Position numbers and translations under genes: made by a program. Of a stretch of DNA of 64,000 bases, positions 18,796 through 27,804 are shown piece after piece. The DNA is taken from positions 1,279,016-1,343,015 of the forward strand of contig NZ_KQ948144.1 in assembly GCF_001513955.1 (NCBI RefSeq). Direction: 5' to 3'. Every line of letters starts with the position of its first letter. The stretch's first letter is position 1. Under the pieces are notes generated by a model. That model searched no databases and was not told the DNA's origin. It saw only the letters and a list, made by a program, of their open reading frames with translations. The DNA is from Streptomyces pseudovenezuelae (GTDB lineage Bacteria; Actinomycetota; Actinomycetes; Streptomycetales; Streptomycetaceae).

Positions 18796-19746
18796 ATGGA
18801 ACTTGCCTACATTCCCAGCCCGTCGCACGGGGTGTACCACCTCGGTCCCATCCCGCTGCGTGGCTACGCGTTCTGCATCATCATCGGCGTCTTCGTTGCC
18901 GTCTGGCTCGGCAACAAGCGCTGGATCGCCCGGGGCGGGCGGGCCGGCACGGTGGCCGACATCGCGGTCTGGGCCGTGCCGTTCGGACTGCTCGGCGGCC
19001 GCCTCTACCACGTGATCACGGACTACGAGCTGTACTTCAGCGAGGGCCGTGACTGGGTGGACGCCTTCAAGGTCTGGGAGGGCGGCCTCGGCATCTGGGG
19101 CGCGATCGCGCTCGGTGCGGTGGGCGCGTGGATCGGCTGCCGGCGCCGGGGCATCCCGCTGCCCGCCTGGGCCGACGCCCTCGCCCCCGGTATCGCCCTC
19201 GCGCAGGCCATCGGCCGCTGGGGCAACTGGTTCAACCAGGAGCTGTACGGCAAGCCGACCGACCTGCCGTGGGCCCTGCACATCACGTCCTCCACGGACG
19301 GCCGGGTACCGGGCTACTACCACCCGACCTTCCTCTACGAGTCGCTGTGGTGCATCGGTGTCGCGCTTCTCGTCATCTGGGCCGACCGCCGCTTCACGCT
19401 CGGACACGGACGGGCGTTCGCGCTGTACGTCGCCGCGTACTGCACGGGGCGCGGCTGGATCGAGTACATGCGCATCGACGACGCCCACCACATCCTGGGG
19501 GTCCGGCTCAACGTCTGGACCGCGATCATCGTGTTCCTGCTCGCGGTGACGTACTTCGTGCTGTCGGCGAAGAAGAGGCCCGGCCGCGAGGAAACCGTCG
19601 AGCCGGGCGCCACCGACGACGAGACCGAGTCCGGCCGTGAGACCGAGACCGGCGACGCTGCCGAGGGCGAGGAGAAGACCGAGCCCGCTGCCGAGGCCGA
19701 CACCGCAGAGGTGTCCGACGAGGCCGAGTCCGCGAAGAAGACCTGA
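18796..19746 (+). CDS. lgt: Prolipoprotein diacylglyceryl transferase
   Basis: Lgt transfers diacylglycerol from phosphatidylglycerol to the lipobox cysteine of prolipoproteins in the plasma membrane. The 316-residue protein shows about seven hydrophobic segments, the AIGRWGNWFNQELYG signature and upstream GGRLYHVITDYELY. The last 60 residues form an acidic tail (many Glu, Thr and Asp) typical of actinobacterial Lgt and not needed for catalysis. It ends at a very strong bidirectional terminator (19763-19798). Confidence 0.96.
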   Translation: MELAYIPSPSHGVYHLGPIPLRGYAFCIIIGVFVAVWLGNKRWIARGGRAGTVADIAVWAVPFGLLGGRLYHVITDYELYFSEGRDWVDAFKVWEGGLGIWGAIALGAVGAWIGCRRRGIPLPAWADALAPGIALAQAIGRWGNWFNQELYGKPTDLPWALHITSSTDGRVPGYYHPTFLYESLWCIGVALLVIWADRRFTLGHGRAFALYVAAYCTGRGWIEYMRIDDAHHILGVRLNVWTAIIVFLLAVTYFVLSAKKRPGREETVEPGATDDETESGRETETGDAAEGEEKTEPAAEADTAEVSDEAESAKKT

Positions 19747-19762
19747 CGGTCCGTCGTACGTC

Positions 19763-19798
19763 GACGAGGGCGCCCCGAGCGATCGGGGCGCCCTCGTC
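19763..19798. terminator. Bidirectional terminator between lgt and the citE-like gene
   Basis: A perfect 16-base stem (19763-19778 with 19783-19798) has the loop GCGA. It stands between convergent genes and can serve both strands. Confidence 0.9.
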
Positions 19799-19803
19799 GT
19801 ATG

Positions 19804-20637
19804 TCAGGCGCGGTGGGCGAGGGAGAGGGTGCGGTGGGCCTGGGTCACCACCGCCGCGTCGATGAACGTGCCGTCCGCGAGGGCCTGGGCCCCCTGGTGG
19901 GCCTCCGCCGCCTTGAGGATCGTCTCCGCCTGCTCGATCTCCTCCTCGGTGGGCAGGAACGCGCGCTCGATCACCGGGAGTTGGCGGGGATGGACGGCTG
20001 CCCGGCCCAGGAAGCCCAGGGCCCGGCCATGGGCGCAGGAGGTCCGCAGGCCCTCCAGATCCCGGATGTCGGGGTGGACGGACTGCGGCGGGGGAGGAAG
20101 GGCCGCCGCTCTCGCCGCCACCACCACGCGGGAGCGGGACCAGTCCAGGCCCCTGTCGTGGCGTACGCCCAGGTCGGCTCGCAGGTCCGCCTCGCCGAGG
20201 GAGAGGCCTCGCAGGTTCGGGTGGGCGGTGGCGATGGCGTAGGCGCGCTCGATGCCCAGGGCCGATTCCAGGAGGGCGTACAGGGGTGGGGCGACGCCTC
20301 CTTCGGCCCGGGCCGTCCTCCGCGCGACGCGGGTGATCTGGGCGGGGGAGGTGACCTTGGGCAGGCGGAGACCGCAGACGCCAGGGAGCGGGGCGAGCGC
20401 TGCGAGGTCCGCTGCCGCCAGGGGGCCGTCGAGGGCGTTCACCCGGACGTGGACCGGGACCGGCTGAGGGTCGCCGAGACGTTCGGCCGTCGCCTCGCGG
20501 GCGTACCGCTTGCGGTCGGGGGCGACCGCGTCCTCCAGGTCGACGACCACGACGTCGGCGCCGGCCGCGAGTGCCTTGGTGACGGTCGCGGGGCGGTCAC
20601 CGGGGACGTAGAGCCAGGTCAGAGGGTACGGCCTCAC
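19804..20637 (-). CDS. CitE/HpcH-family CoA-ester lyase
   Basis: This 277-residue barrel protein is of the CitE (malyl-/citramalyl-CoA lyase-like) family. Motifs are WLYVPGDRPATVTKALAAGAD, VVVDLEDAVAP with metal and acid residues, VHVRVNALDG, ALLESALGIERA and LSLGEADLRADLG. Such enzymes cleave or form a carbon bond next to a CoA thioester; the substrate here is unknown. GTG 20637 overlaps the stop of the CoA-transferase gene by four bases. It is the last gene of a seven-gene operon starting with ARH paralogues. Confidence 0.9.
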   Translation of the reverse strand: MRPYPLTWLYVPGDRPATVTKALAAGADVVVVDLEDAVAPDRKRYAREATAERLGDPQPVPVHVRVNALDGPLAAADLAALAPLPGVCGLRLPKVTSPAQITRVARRTARAEGGVAPPLYALLESALGIERAYAIATAHPNLRGLSLGEADLRADLGVRHDRGLDWSRSRVVVAARAAALPPPPQSVHPDIRDLEGLRTSCAHGRALGFLGRAAVHPRQLPVIERAFLPTEEEIEQAETILKAAEAHQGAQALADGTFIDAAVVTQAHRTLSLAHRA

Positions 20638-21824
20638 AGGGCGCCCTCCGTGCGCAGGGCCGTCAACTCGGCCTCGGTCAGCCCCAGTTCCCGCAGGATC
20701 TCGTCCGTGTCCGCGCCGTGCGGGCGGCCCGCCCAGCGGATCGCGCCCGGGGTCGAGGAGAGCCGGAAGAGGACGTTCTGCATGCGCAGGGGACCGAGAT
20801 CCGGGTCGTCGACGGTGGTGACGGTGTCGAGTGCCTGGTACTGCGGGTCGGCCAGCACGTCCCGGACGTCCTGGATCGGGGCGATCGCGGCCTCCGCCTT
20901 CTCGAACGCCGCGAGGACGTCGGCGCGGCTGCGGCGGGCGATCCAGGAGCCGACCGCCGCGTCGAGGACGTCGGCGTGGGCGGCCCGCTCGGCGCCCGTC
21001 GCGAACCACGGCTCGTCGATCAGCTCCGGGCGCCCCACCAGGTGCATCACGCGTTCCGCGATCGACTGGGCCGAGGTGGAGACGGCGACCCAGGTGCCGT
21101 CGGCCGTCCGGTAGGTGTTGCGCGGGGCGTTGTTGGCGGAGCGGTTGCCGGTGCGCTCCTGGACGTGACCGAGCTGGTCGTACCAGGTCGGCTGGGGGCC
21201 GAGGACCGTCAGGATCGGCTCGATGAGTGCCATGTCGACGACCTGGCCCTCGCCCGTGCGCTCCCGGGCCGCGAGGGCCGTCATCACCGCGTACGCCGTG
21301 GCCAGGCCCGCGATGGAGTCGGCCAGGCCGAAGGGCGGCAGGACCGGGGGCGCGTCCGGTTCGCCGGTGATCGCCGCGAAGCCGCTCATCGCCTCGGCGA
21401 GGGTGCCGAAGCCGGGGCGGTGGGCGTAGGGGCCGAACTGGCCGAAGCCGGTGACGCGGGTGAGGACCAGGCGGGGGTTGACGGCGGACAGCTCGGGCCA
21501 GCCGAGGTCCCACTTCTCCAGGGTGCCGGGGCGGAAGTTCTCGACGACCACGTCCGCGGAGGCGGCCAGCCTGAGGAAGGTGGTCCGGCCGCCCGGCTTG
21601 GACAGGTCCAGGGTGATCGTGCGCTTGTTGCGGCCCAGGACCTTCCACCACAGGCCGATGCCGTCCTTCGAGGGGCCGTGGCCGCGGGAGGGGTCCGGTT
21701 TCGTGGGGTGCTCGATCTTGACGACCTCCGCGCCGAAGTCGCCGAGCAGGGTGGCGGCCAGGGGGCCGGCGAAGAGGGTGGCCGTGTCGAGCACGCGCAG
21801 GCCGTGGAGGGGGGTCTCGGTCAT
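20634..21824 (-). CDS. CaiB/BaiF family III CoA-transferase
   Basis: This 396-residue protein of the formyl-CoA/carnitine-CoA transferase family moves CoA between carboxylic acids through an aspartyl-CoA anhydride. Motifs are LHGLRVLDTATLFAGPLAATLLGDFGAEV with GAEVVKIEHP, the RNKRTITLDLSKP segment, VVVENFRPGTLEKW and GFGQFGPY. With the adjacent CitE-like lyase it could activate a dicarboxylic or hydroxy acid and then cleave it. The starts and stops of both neighbours overlap by four bases. Confidence 0.92.
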   Translation of the reverse strand: MTETPLHGLRVLDTATLFAGPLAATLLGDFGAEVVKIEHPTKPDPSRGHGPSKDGIGLWWKVLGRNKRTITLDLSKPGGRTTFLRLAASADVVVENFRPGTLEKWDLGWPELSAVNPRLVLTRVTGFGQFGPYAHRPGFGTLAEAMSGFAAITGEPDAPPVLPPFGLADSIAGLATAYAVMTALAARERTGEGQVVDMALIEPILTVLGPQPTWYDQLGHVQERTGNRSANNAPRNTYRTADGTWVAVSTSAQSIAERVMHLVGRPELIDEPWFATGAERAAHADVLDAAVGSWIARRSRADVLAAFEKAEAAIAPIQDVRDVLADPQYQALDTVTTVDDPDLGPLRMQNVLFRLSSTPGAIRWAGRPHGADTDEILRELGLTEAELTALRTEGAL

Positions 21825-22714
21825 GACGGGTACCGGGCCTCGATCTCGGAGCGGTAGGGCATGGACGCCGAGGCGCCCTCCCGCTGGACGGACAGCGCGG
21901 CCGCCGCGGCGGCCCAGGTCATCGCCTCCCGGATGGGCCGTTCCTCGCCGAGGGCGACGGCGAGAGCGCCCACGTAGGTGTCGCCCGCACCCGTGGAGTC
22001 CACCGCGGTGACCCGCGGTGCGGGAACGGCGAGGGGTTCGGCGTCCCGGGTCAGATACACGCTGCCCGCCGCGCCCAGGGTGATCACCACACGCGGGACC
22101 CGGTCGAGCAGGGCGGCGCCCGCGGCGAACGGGTCGGCGAGGCCGGTGAGGGTGGCCGCCTCGTGCTCGTTGGGGACCAACAGGTCGGTCGCGGCGAGGA
22201 GTTCGGGCGGCAGGGGCTGGACCGGGGCGGGGGTGAGGATCGTCCGGACACCGTGGGCGCGTGCCGTCTGCGCGCCCGCGAGGACCGCGGCCAGGGGGAT
22301 CTCCAGCTGGAGGAGCAGGGCGTCGGCGGAGGCGATCAGGCCCTCGTCGCCGGGGACGAGGTGGTCGACGGTGCCGTTCGCGCCGGGGATGACGACGATC
22401 GCGTTGCCGCCCTCGTCGTCCACGACGATGTGCGCGGTGCCGGAGGGGCCCTCGACGGTGCGCAGATGGTCGGTGGTGACACCGGAGTGTTCGAGGGTGG
22501 AGCGCAGGCGGGTGCCGAAGGTGTCGTGGCCGACCGCGCCGATCATCGAGACGGTGGCTCCGGCGCGGGCCGCGGCGACCGCCTGGTTGGCGCCCTTGCC
22601 GCCGGGGATCGTACGGAACTCCCTGCCGGTGACGGTCTCTCCGCGCCGGGGTGGCTTTTCGACGTAGACGACCAGGTCCATGTTGGTGCTGCCGAGCACG
22701 GCGATGTGGGTCAT
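21821..22714 (-). CDS. rbsK: PfkB-family carbohydrate kinase, ribokinase-like
   Basis: This 297-residue ribokinase-like enzyme phosphorylates a sugar or nucleoside. It has both PfkB signatures: the N-terminal sugar site GSTNMDLVVYVEKPPRRGET with PGGKGANQAVAAARAGA, and the C-terminal VDSTGAGDTYVGALAVAL, where the aspartate of GAGD is the catalytic base. The N-terminal pattern is typical of ribokinase. Being embedded behind four ARH-family hydrolases suggests that it phosphorylates the released ribose-type sugar, which is inference. ATG 22714 overlaps the upstream ARH gene stop by four bases. Confidence 0.9.
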   Translation of the reverse strand: MTHIAVLGSTNMDLVVYVEKPPRRGETVTGREFRTIPGGKGANQAVAAARAGATVSMIGAVGHDTFGTRLRSTLEHSGVTTDHLRTVEGPSGTAHIVVDDEGGNAIVVIPGANGTVDHLVPGDEGLIASADALLLQLEIPLAAVLAGAQTARAHGVRTILTPAPVQPLPPELLAATDLLVPNEHEAATLTGLADPFAAGAALLDRVPRVVITLGAAGSVYLTRDAEPLAVPAPRVTAVDSTGAGDTYVGALAVALGEERPIREAMTWAAAAAALSVQREGASASMPYRSEIEARYPS

Positions 22715-24069
22715 GGGCGAGCAGCCTCCCGGTGGGTGAGGTGGGCCAGGGTGTCGAAGCCGGTGCCGTTGAAGTCGGCGACGGAGGTGGCCAGGCGGTT
22801 CTTCAGGGGGGTGGTCCAGCGGTCGGGGAGGCTTTCCGGGGCGCCGGAGAGGAGACCGGCGATGCTTCCCGCTGTCGCGCCGTTGGAGTCGGTGTCCCAG
22901 CCGCCGCTGACCGCCTTGCAGACGGAGTCGGTGAAGTCGCCGTCGGCGTGGGTGAGGGCGGCGGCGATCAGCGCGGTGTTGGGGATCGCGTGGACCCAGT
23001 GGTGGGCCGCGCCGTGGGTGGCGTGGAGCTCGTCCACGACCTTGTCGAAGTCGGCGTTCTCCAGAGCTAGTTGGACGCTGTGGGTGACGGCCCTGGCGAG
23101 GCGGGACTTCGGGGGGATCACGGTGAGGCCGGTGCGCAGGCAGGTGTGGATGTCGGGGGTCGCCGCCGCCTGGGCGATCACGGCGGCCGTGAACATCGCC
23201 GCGTAGACGCCGTTCGCGGTGTGGGTGAGGGTGGCGTCCCGGTGGGCCTGCTCGGCGGCGGCCGCCGGATCGCCGGGATTGGTCCAGCCGTGGACGTCCG
23301 CGCGGATCAGGGCGCCGATCCATTCGCGGAAGGGGTTGCGGTGGCGGGCCGTTCTGGGGGGTTCCAGGCCCTGCAGGAGGTTGCGGTAGGCGACGCGTTC
23401 GGCGGTGAAGGTACGGCCGGCGGGCAGTTCGTCGAGCCAGAGCCGCGCCACGTCCGCGGTGGTGAAGCGCCTGCCGTGGCGTTGGAGCAACAGCAGGTTC
23501 AGCAAGGGGTAGTTGAGGTCGTCGTCCTCGGGCATGCCGTCGATGTTCTCGGCGAGGGAGGTCGCGGCGGAGCGGCGGTTCCAGGGGTGCGCGGCGAGGA
23601 GGTCGGCGGGGACGCCCTTCGCCGTGAAGTAGCCGCTCAGGGGCCAGTTGCCGGTGGAGCGGGCGAGTGCGCGGATGGCTTCGAGGGGGAGCTTCTCCAC
23701 GGGTTTGCCCAGCAGGCAGCCCACGGCCCGGCCCAGCCAGGCCGCCTCCAGGCGGGCCTCGGAGAGGGGAGCCGCGCAGGCGGGCGCCGGCCAGGTCCGG
23801 CAGCGGGCCCTGATCCGCGCGAGGTCGGTGGGCTCGTCGTCCGCCAACGCGCTCGGCAGGTCCGCCAGTTCGTCCAGCAGGTCCTCCGCGAGCTGGCGCA
23901 GGTATCGGGACGCGGGCTCCGCCGAGGCGCCCGCCCGGGCCGGTGCCTGCCGGCCTCCCGCCGCCCGCCACCTCGCCGCGATCGCCGACGGCTCCCGGCC
24001 GTCCTGGGCCGCCTGGCGCAGTTCGTGACCGATGAGGTCCTCCGGCTGCACCCAGGTCAGTCGGAGCAT
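22711..24069 (-). CDS. ADP-ribosylglycohydrolase family protein (paralogue 4 of 4)
   Basis: This 452-residue protein is the longest of four ARH-fold paralogues in the operon. An N-terminal extension of about 110 residues rich in Ala and Arg precedes the domain start LEAAWLGRAVGCLLGKPVEK. The metal motifs are PEDDDLNYPLLNLLLL and SGGWDTDSNGATAGSIAGLL, which retain the aspartates of the di-metal site. ARH enzymes hydrolyse N- or O-glycosidic bonds to ADP-ribose or related ribosides. The ATG at 24069 overlaps the previous ARH stop by 13 bases. Its actual substrate is unknown. Confidence 0.88.
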   Translation of the reverse strand: MLRLTWVQPEDLIGHELRQAAQDGREPSAIAARWRAAGGRQAPARAGASAEPASRYLRQLAEDLLDELADLPSALADDEPTDLARIRARCRTWPAPACAAPLSEARLEAAWLGRAVGCLLGKPVEKLPLEAIRALARSTGNWPLSGYFTAKGVPADLLAAHPWNRRSAATSLAENIDGMPEDDDLNYPLLNLLLLQRHGRRFTTADVARLWLDELPAGRTFTAERVAYRNLLQGLEPPRTARHRNPFREWIGALIRADVHGWTNPGDPAAAAEQAHRDATLTHTANGVYAAMFTAAVIAQAAATPDIHTCLRTGLTVIPPKSRLARAVTHSVQLALENADFDKVVDELHATHGAAHHWVHAIPNTALIAAALTHADGDFTDSVCKAVSGGWDTDSNGATAGSIAGLLSGAPESLPDRWTTPLKNRLATSVADFNGTGFDTLAHLTHREAARP

Positions 24070-25223
24070 CTCGGGCCTCCGAGTTCCGCGAAGGCCGCCT
24101 CGTGGGTCCTGCGCCGGGCCACGTCCTTCTCGAAGATCCGCCGGGCCACGGCGGTCAGCGTCGCCGCCGGTTCCCACAGGTCCAGACGGCTGGCCTCGGA
24201 GACCGTCTTCGACCAGTCGTCCGGGACCGGGGAGCCCAGGGCGCCCGACAGGGCGCCGGCCATCGTGGCGATCGAGTCGCAGTCCCGGCCGTAGTTCACC
24301 GCGCCGAGCACGGCCTGCCGGTAGTCGCCCCCGGCCACCACCAACATCCCGAGCGCGACGGGGAGTTCCTCGATCGAGTGGAGGCGGGAGGGGCGGCGGG
24401 CGCCGAGGGAGGGGGCGCGGTAGTCGGGGCCGACCGTGTCGTAGGGAGCCACGGCGTCCCGCAGCGGTCGTAGGGCCGACTCGAAGTCCGTGTGGCGGGC
24501 GGCCGCTTCGCAGACCTGCTCGATCGCCGTACGGGTGCCGTCCTTGGCCAGCGAGAGGCAGGCCGTCACCACGGAGTCCGGCGTCGCTCCCGGTGCGGCC
24601 GCCGCCGCTACGGCCGCCGCGAGGACTCCCGCCGCCTCCCGGCCGTACGACGACTGGTGGGCGCCCGCGATGTCCAGGGCCTCGGCGTAGGCGGCCCGTG
24701 GGTCGGCCGCGTTGACCAGGCCGACCGGGGCCATGTACATCGCCGCGCCGCAGTTGACGATGTTGCCCACACCTGCTTCGCGGGGGTCGATGTGGCCGTA
24801 GTGGAGGCGGGTGACCAGCCACTTCTCCGCGAGGAAGACGCGGTGCAGCAGGAGGGCCTCCGACTCCAGTTCCGGGATCCAGTGCGGGTTCGTCATCAGG
24901 TCGGGGACCAGGTGGTCGGCGATTGCGTACGCGTCGAGGTGGTCTTCGACGCGGTCGTAGACGCGGATCAGCGCGTGGGTCATCAAGGTGTCGTCGGTGA
25001 CGTGGCCGTCGCCCTTGTGGTACGGGGCGATGGGGCGGGCGGTGCGCCAGGCGTCGCCGTTCCAGGGGCCGACGACGCCGTGGACGCGGCCGGCGTGGCG
25101 TTCGAGGATCTGGTCGGGGGAGTAGCCCTCGACGGGACCGCCGAGGGCGTCGCCCACCGCCGCGCCGACGAGGGCTCCGGTGATCCGGTCCTCAAGGCTG
25201 CATTCTGTGTTTTTGGGCGTCAT
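24057..25223 (-). CDS. ADP-ribosylglycohydrolase family protein (paralogue 3 of 4)
   Basis: This 388-residue canonical ARH-fold protein has EDRITGALVGAAVGDALGGPVEGYSP at the N-terminus, VTDDTLMTHALIRVY with the first metal aspartates, and VNYGRDCDSIATMAGALSGALG with the second pair. The full metal set suggests an active hydrolase. The start is either ATG 25223, which lies 12 bases from a GGAGG, or ATG 25235, which overlaps the previous stop as ATGA. I use the first. Neighbours on both sides are paralogues in the same direction. Confidence 0.9.
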   Translation of the reverse strand: MTPKNTECSLEDRITGALVGAAVGDALGGPVEGYSPDQILERHAGRVHGVVGPWNGDAWRTARPIAPYHKGDGHVTDDTLMTHALIRVYDRVEDHLDAYAIADHLVPDLMTNPHWIPELESEALLLHRVFLAEKWLVTRLHYGHIDPREAGVGNIVNCGAAMYMAPVGLVNAADPRAAYAEALDIAGAHQSSYGREAAGVLAAAVAAAAAPGATPDSVVTACLSLAKDGTRTAIEQVCEAAARHTDFESALRPLRDAVAPYDTVGPDYRAPSLGARRPSRLHSIEELPVALGMLVVAGGDYRQAVLGAVNYGRDCDSIATMAGALSGALGSPVPDDWSKTVSEASRLDLWEPAATLTAVARRIFEKDVARRRTHEAAFAELGGPRCSD

Positions 25224-25231
25224 GCCCGGAA

Positions 25232-26542
25232 TCATCCTCCTGGGAGGGGCGGTTGTGCGGCTTCCAGGAGCCCGGCGAGTTCCACGAGGTCCGTACCGGT
25301 GAGACGGGGGAGTGCGCAGCCGGAGAGGGTGCGGCACGCGTCCCGCCACGAGGCGGGGATCGCGCCGGCCCCGCCGAGTGCGCCGGTCAGGGCGCCCGCC
25401 AGGGCCGGGGCCGAGTCGGCGACCCGGGAGAGACAGGCGGCCGCGGGGATCGCCTCGGCGATGCGGCCCTGCGCGGCGGTGGCCAGGGCGAGGGCCACGG
25501 GGACGGTCTCGGCGGCCGCGATGCCGTAGCTGTAGACGTGGTCGACGATCTCGTGTTCCAGGGCCGGGATCAGGGCGAAGGCGTGGCCGGCGGTCCGGGC
25601 CAGGCGCAGGGCGTGGCGGGTGTTGCGGCCGATCTCCGTCCGCTCGGGGAGCTCGCCGAGGGCGGCGGTCACGCAGGCTTCGACGGGGGCGCCGGTCAGG
25701 GCGAGGGAGACGGCCGCGGCCATCGCCCTCGCTCCGTGCACCCCGTCTCCGTCCTGGGTGTAGCGGGCGTCGAACTCGGCGAGGTCCGCGGCGAGTCGGG
25801 GGTCGCCGGGGTGGGCGACGGCGAGGACACAGGCCCTGACGCAGGCCGCGTCGTCGAAGTAGTGGGGGTTGTCGTGGCCGGTGGCGGGTGGGCGCAGTCC
25901 GGTGGCGAGGTTGCCCAGTCCCGCTCGCACGGAGATGCGCGCGCGGAGGGGCAGGACGGCGGACTCGATCTCGGGGGCGCGGTCCGCGGCGGCGGCCACT
26001 TCGGCGGCGAGGGCGTTCCAGGCGAGGTCGATGGCGGCTCTCGTACGGCGTTGTCTGGTCAGGTCGCCCAGGGCGGTGTCGTCGCCCGCTCTCAGGAGGG
26101 CCTCCGCGGTGAAGGCCGCCCATTCGGCGTCGTCGGAGGGGCCGAGGCGGAGGGGTTCGGGGGGTTGGTTCAGGGCGATGGGGACGGGGAGGGTGGTGGT
26201 GGCGTTCTGTTCGGCGAAGGTGTCCAGTTCGCGGGTGAGGCGGCGGGTCCAGTCGGGCATGCGGGCGGCTCTGTGACGGGCGGCGGGCCAGCCGGCGGCG
26301 TCGCCTGCGGCCAGGCCGAGCAGGAGGCCTTGGACTCTTTGGCGGGGTGTTGCCGGCGGCAGGGTTGTTGTGTCGGTGGCCTCGGCTTCGCCTTCGGCAT
26401 GGGTGTTCCCACCCGCACCAGCCGTGCGGGATTCGTGGTCGGGTGCGGGTGGCCCCTGTGGGGTGTTCTCGCCGTCGGCGACTGCGGCTACGGGTGCCGG
26501 TGCCTGTGTCGAGGCTTCGCCCCACGGCCCCGGCGGCCTCAC
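25232..26542 (-). CDS. Divergent ADP-ribosylglycohydrolase family protein (paralogue 2 of 4)
   Basis: This 436-residue ARH-fold protein shows signs of lost or changed activity. The domain begins QRVQGLLLGLAAGDAAGWPAARH after a low-complexity stretch of about 60 residues. The first metal motif reads PSDDAEWAAFTAEALL. The second, normally G-x-D-x-D-S, reads ACLSRVADSAPALAGALTG, so one conserved aspartate is missing. GTG 26542 overlaps the upstream stop by four bases (GTGA). A regulatory or substrate-binding partner of the neighbouring paralogues is possible. Confidence 0.87.
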   Translation of the reverse strand: MRPPGPWGEASTQAPAPVAAVADGENTPQGPPAPDHESRTAGAGGNTHAEGEAEATDTTTLPPATPRQRVQGLLLGLAAGDAAGWPAARHRAARMPDWTRRLTRELDTFAEQNATTTLPVPIALNQPPEPLRLGPSDDAEWAAFTAEALLRAGDDTALGDLTRQRRTRAAIDLAWNALAAEVAAAADRAPEIESAVLPLRARISVRAGLGNLATGLRPPATGHDNPHYFDDAACVRACVLAVAHPGDPRLAADLAEFDARYTQDGDGVHGARAMAAAVSLALTGAPVEACVTAALGELPERTEIGRNTRHALRLARTAGHAFALIPALEHEIVDHVYSYGIAAAETVPVALALATAAQGRIAEAIPAAACLSRVADSAPALAGALTGALGGAGAIPASWRDACRTLSGCALPRLTGTDLVELAGLLEAAQPPLPGG

Positions 26543-27636
26543 CGGTCCGTCCCCGGCTCGGTGCCCGCCGCCAGGGTGAAGGCGTCCGGGTCGGGTGGCG
26601 GCCACTCCTGGGCGAGGCCGGTCGTGGCCCACTTCCCGTCCTCGCCCGCCACCAGCAACTCGGCGACGTCCAGCACGTGATGGCCCGCCATGGAGGGCAG
26701 ACAACTGCCTTTCGCCGGGCCGATCGCCGCGGCCCACTCCGCCGGGATCGCCGACGCGCCCCGCGTCGCGCCCGCCAGGGCTCCCGCCACCGCCGCCGTC
26801 GTGTCCGCGTCCCTCCCCATGTTCACCGCCGTGAGGACCGCCTCGCGGAAGTCGCCGTCCGCCGCCGCGTACGCGCCGAAGGCCAGGGCCACCGCCTCCG
26901 GGGCCAGGTCGGTCCACGGATAGCCGCCGATCACGACGGAGGACCGGATCGAGCGCTCGCCCCGGTGGGCCACCGCCACGGCGCGGCGCAGGGAGCGGGC
27001 CGTCCAGCTGTCGTCCGGGATCACCGCCAGCGCGGAGGCGACGACGGCGATCGTCGGGGCGCCCGCCATCGCCGCGGCCACTCCCGCCGCGACCGCCTGG
27101 CCGCCGTAGATGCCCTCGCCGTCGTGGCTCACCGAGCCGTCGACGGCCACCAGGCGGGCCGCCTCCGCGGGGCGGCCCGCCGCGAAGACACCGAAGGGGG
27201 CCGCCCGCATGGCGAGGCCGTCGCTCCAGGCGTGGCGGTGCTGGGCCGAGATGGGGGCGGCCAGACCGCGGCGGAGGTTCTCCAGCGTGCCGCGCTCGCT
27301 GAAGCCGGCGCCCCGGAACGGGCCCTCGTCGCGGTCCGCGATCCACTCGTGCCAGGCCGCTCCCACATGACAGGAGGTGAGGGCGGAGCCGTGGCGGGCG
27401 AGGAGCAGACCGGAGAAGATCGCGTACTCCGTGTCGTCCGTGCCGGCCGGCTCGTCCTCCACATAGCCCTCGATACGGCCCCAGCGGGCGCGGATCTGCG
27501 ACGGCTTCATGTTCTCGGCGGGGGCTCCCAGGGCGTCCCCGACCGCCAGGCCCAGCAGGGCGCCGCGGGCCCGCTCGCGGAGTTCGGTGGCGTCCTGGGG
27601 GGCCGGGACCGAGGAAACGCGGGCGATCGATGTCAT
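26539..27636 (-). CDS. ADP-ribosylglycohydrolase family protein (paralogue 1 of 4)
   Basis: This 365-residue ARH-fold protein is the first gene of the operon. Motifs are ARGALLGLAVGDALGAPAEN, AGTDDTEYAIFSGLLL and VNMGRDADTTAAVAGALAGA, a complete metal set. ATG 27636 is chosen because GGAGAGG lies about six bases upstream; GTG 27651 would place the start before that site. The promoter must lie in the 288-base gap shared with the divergent VIT1 gene. Confidence 0.9.
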   Translation of the reverse strand: MTSIARVSSVPAPQDATELRERARGALLGLAVGDALGAPAENMKPSQIRARWGRIEGYVEDEPAGTDDTEYAIFSGLLLARHGSALTSCHVGAAWHEWIADRDEGPFRGAGFSERGTLENLRRGLAAPISAQHRHAWSDGLAMRAAPFGVFAAGRPAEAARLVAVDGSVSHDGEGIYGGQAVAAGVAAAMAGAPTIAVVASALAVIPDDSWTARSLRRAVAVAHRGERSIRSSVVIGGYPWTDLAPEAVALAFGAYAAADGDFREAVLTAVNMGRDADTTAAVAGALAGATRGASAIPAEWAAAIGPAKGSCLPSMAGHHVLDVAELLVAGEDGKWATTGLAQEWPPPDPDAFTLAAGTEPGTDR

Positions 27637-27804
27637 ACGCGGCCTCTCCACGACAGGGAGCAGAGGGGGTTCGCGCAGGGAGCGGAACCTTTTGCCGCAT
27701 ATGTCCCACCATCGGCGGTTGACCTCAGCCTCCCTCGCCTCAACGTCACCCGGTCGACATCCGGGCGGAGCGTCGTGATCGTCCGCGCGCGCGAAGGCAA
27801 ATCC

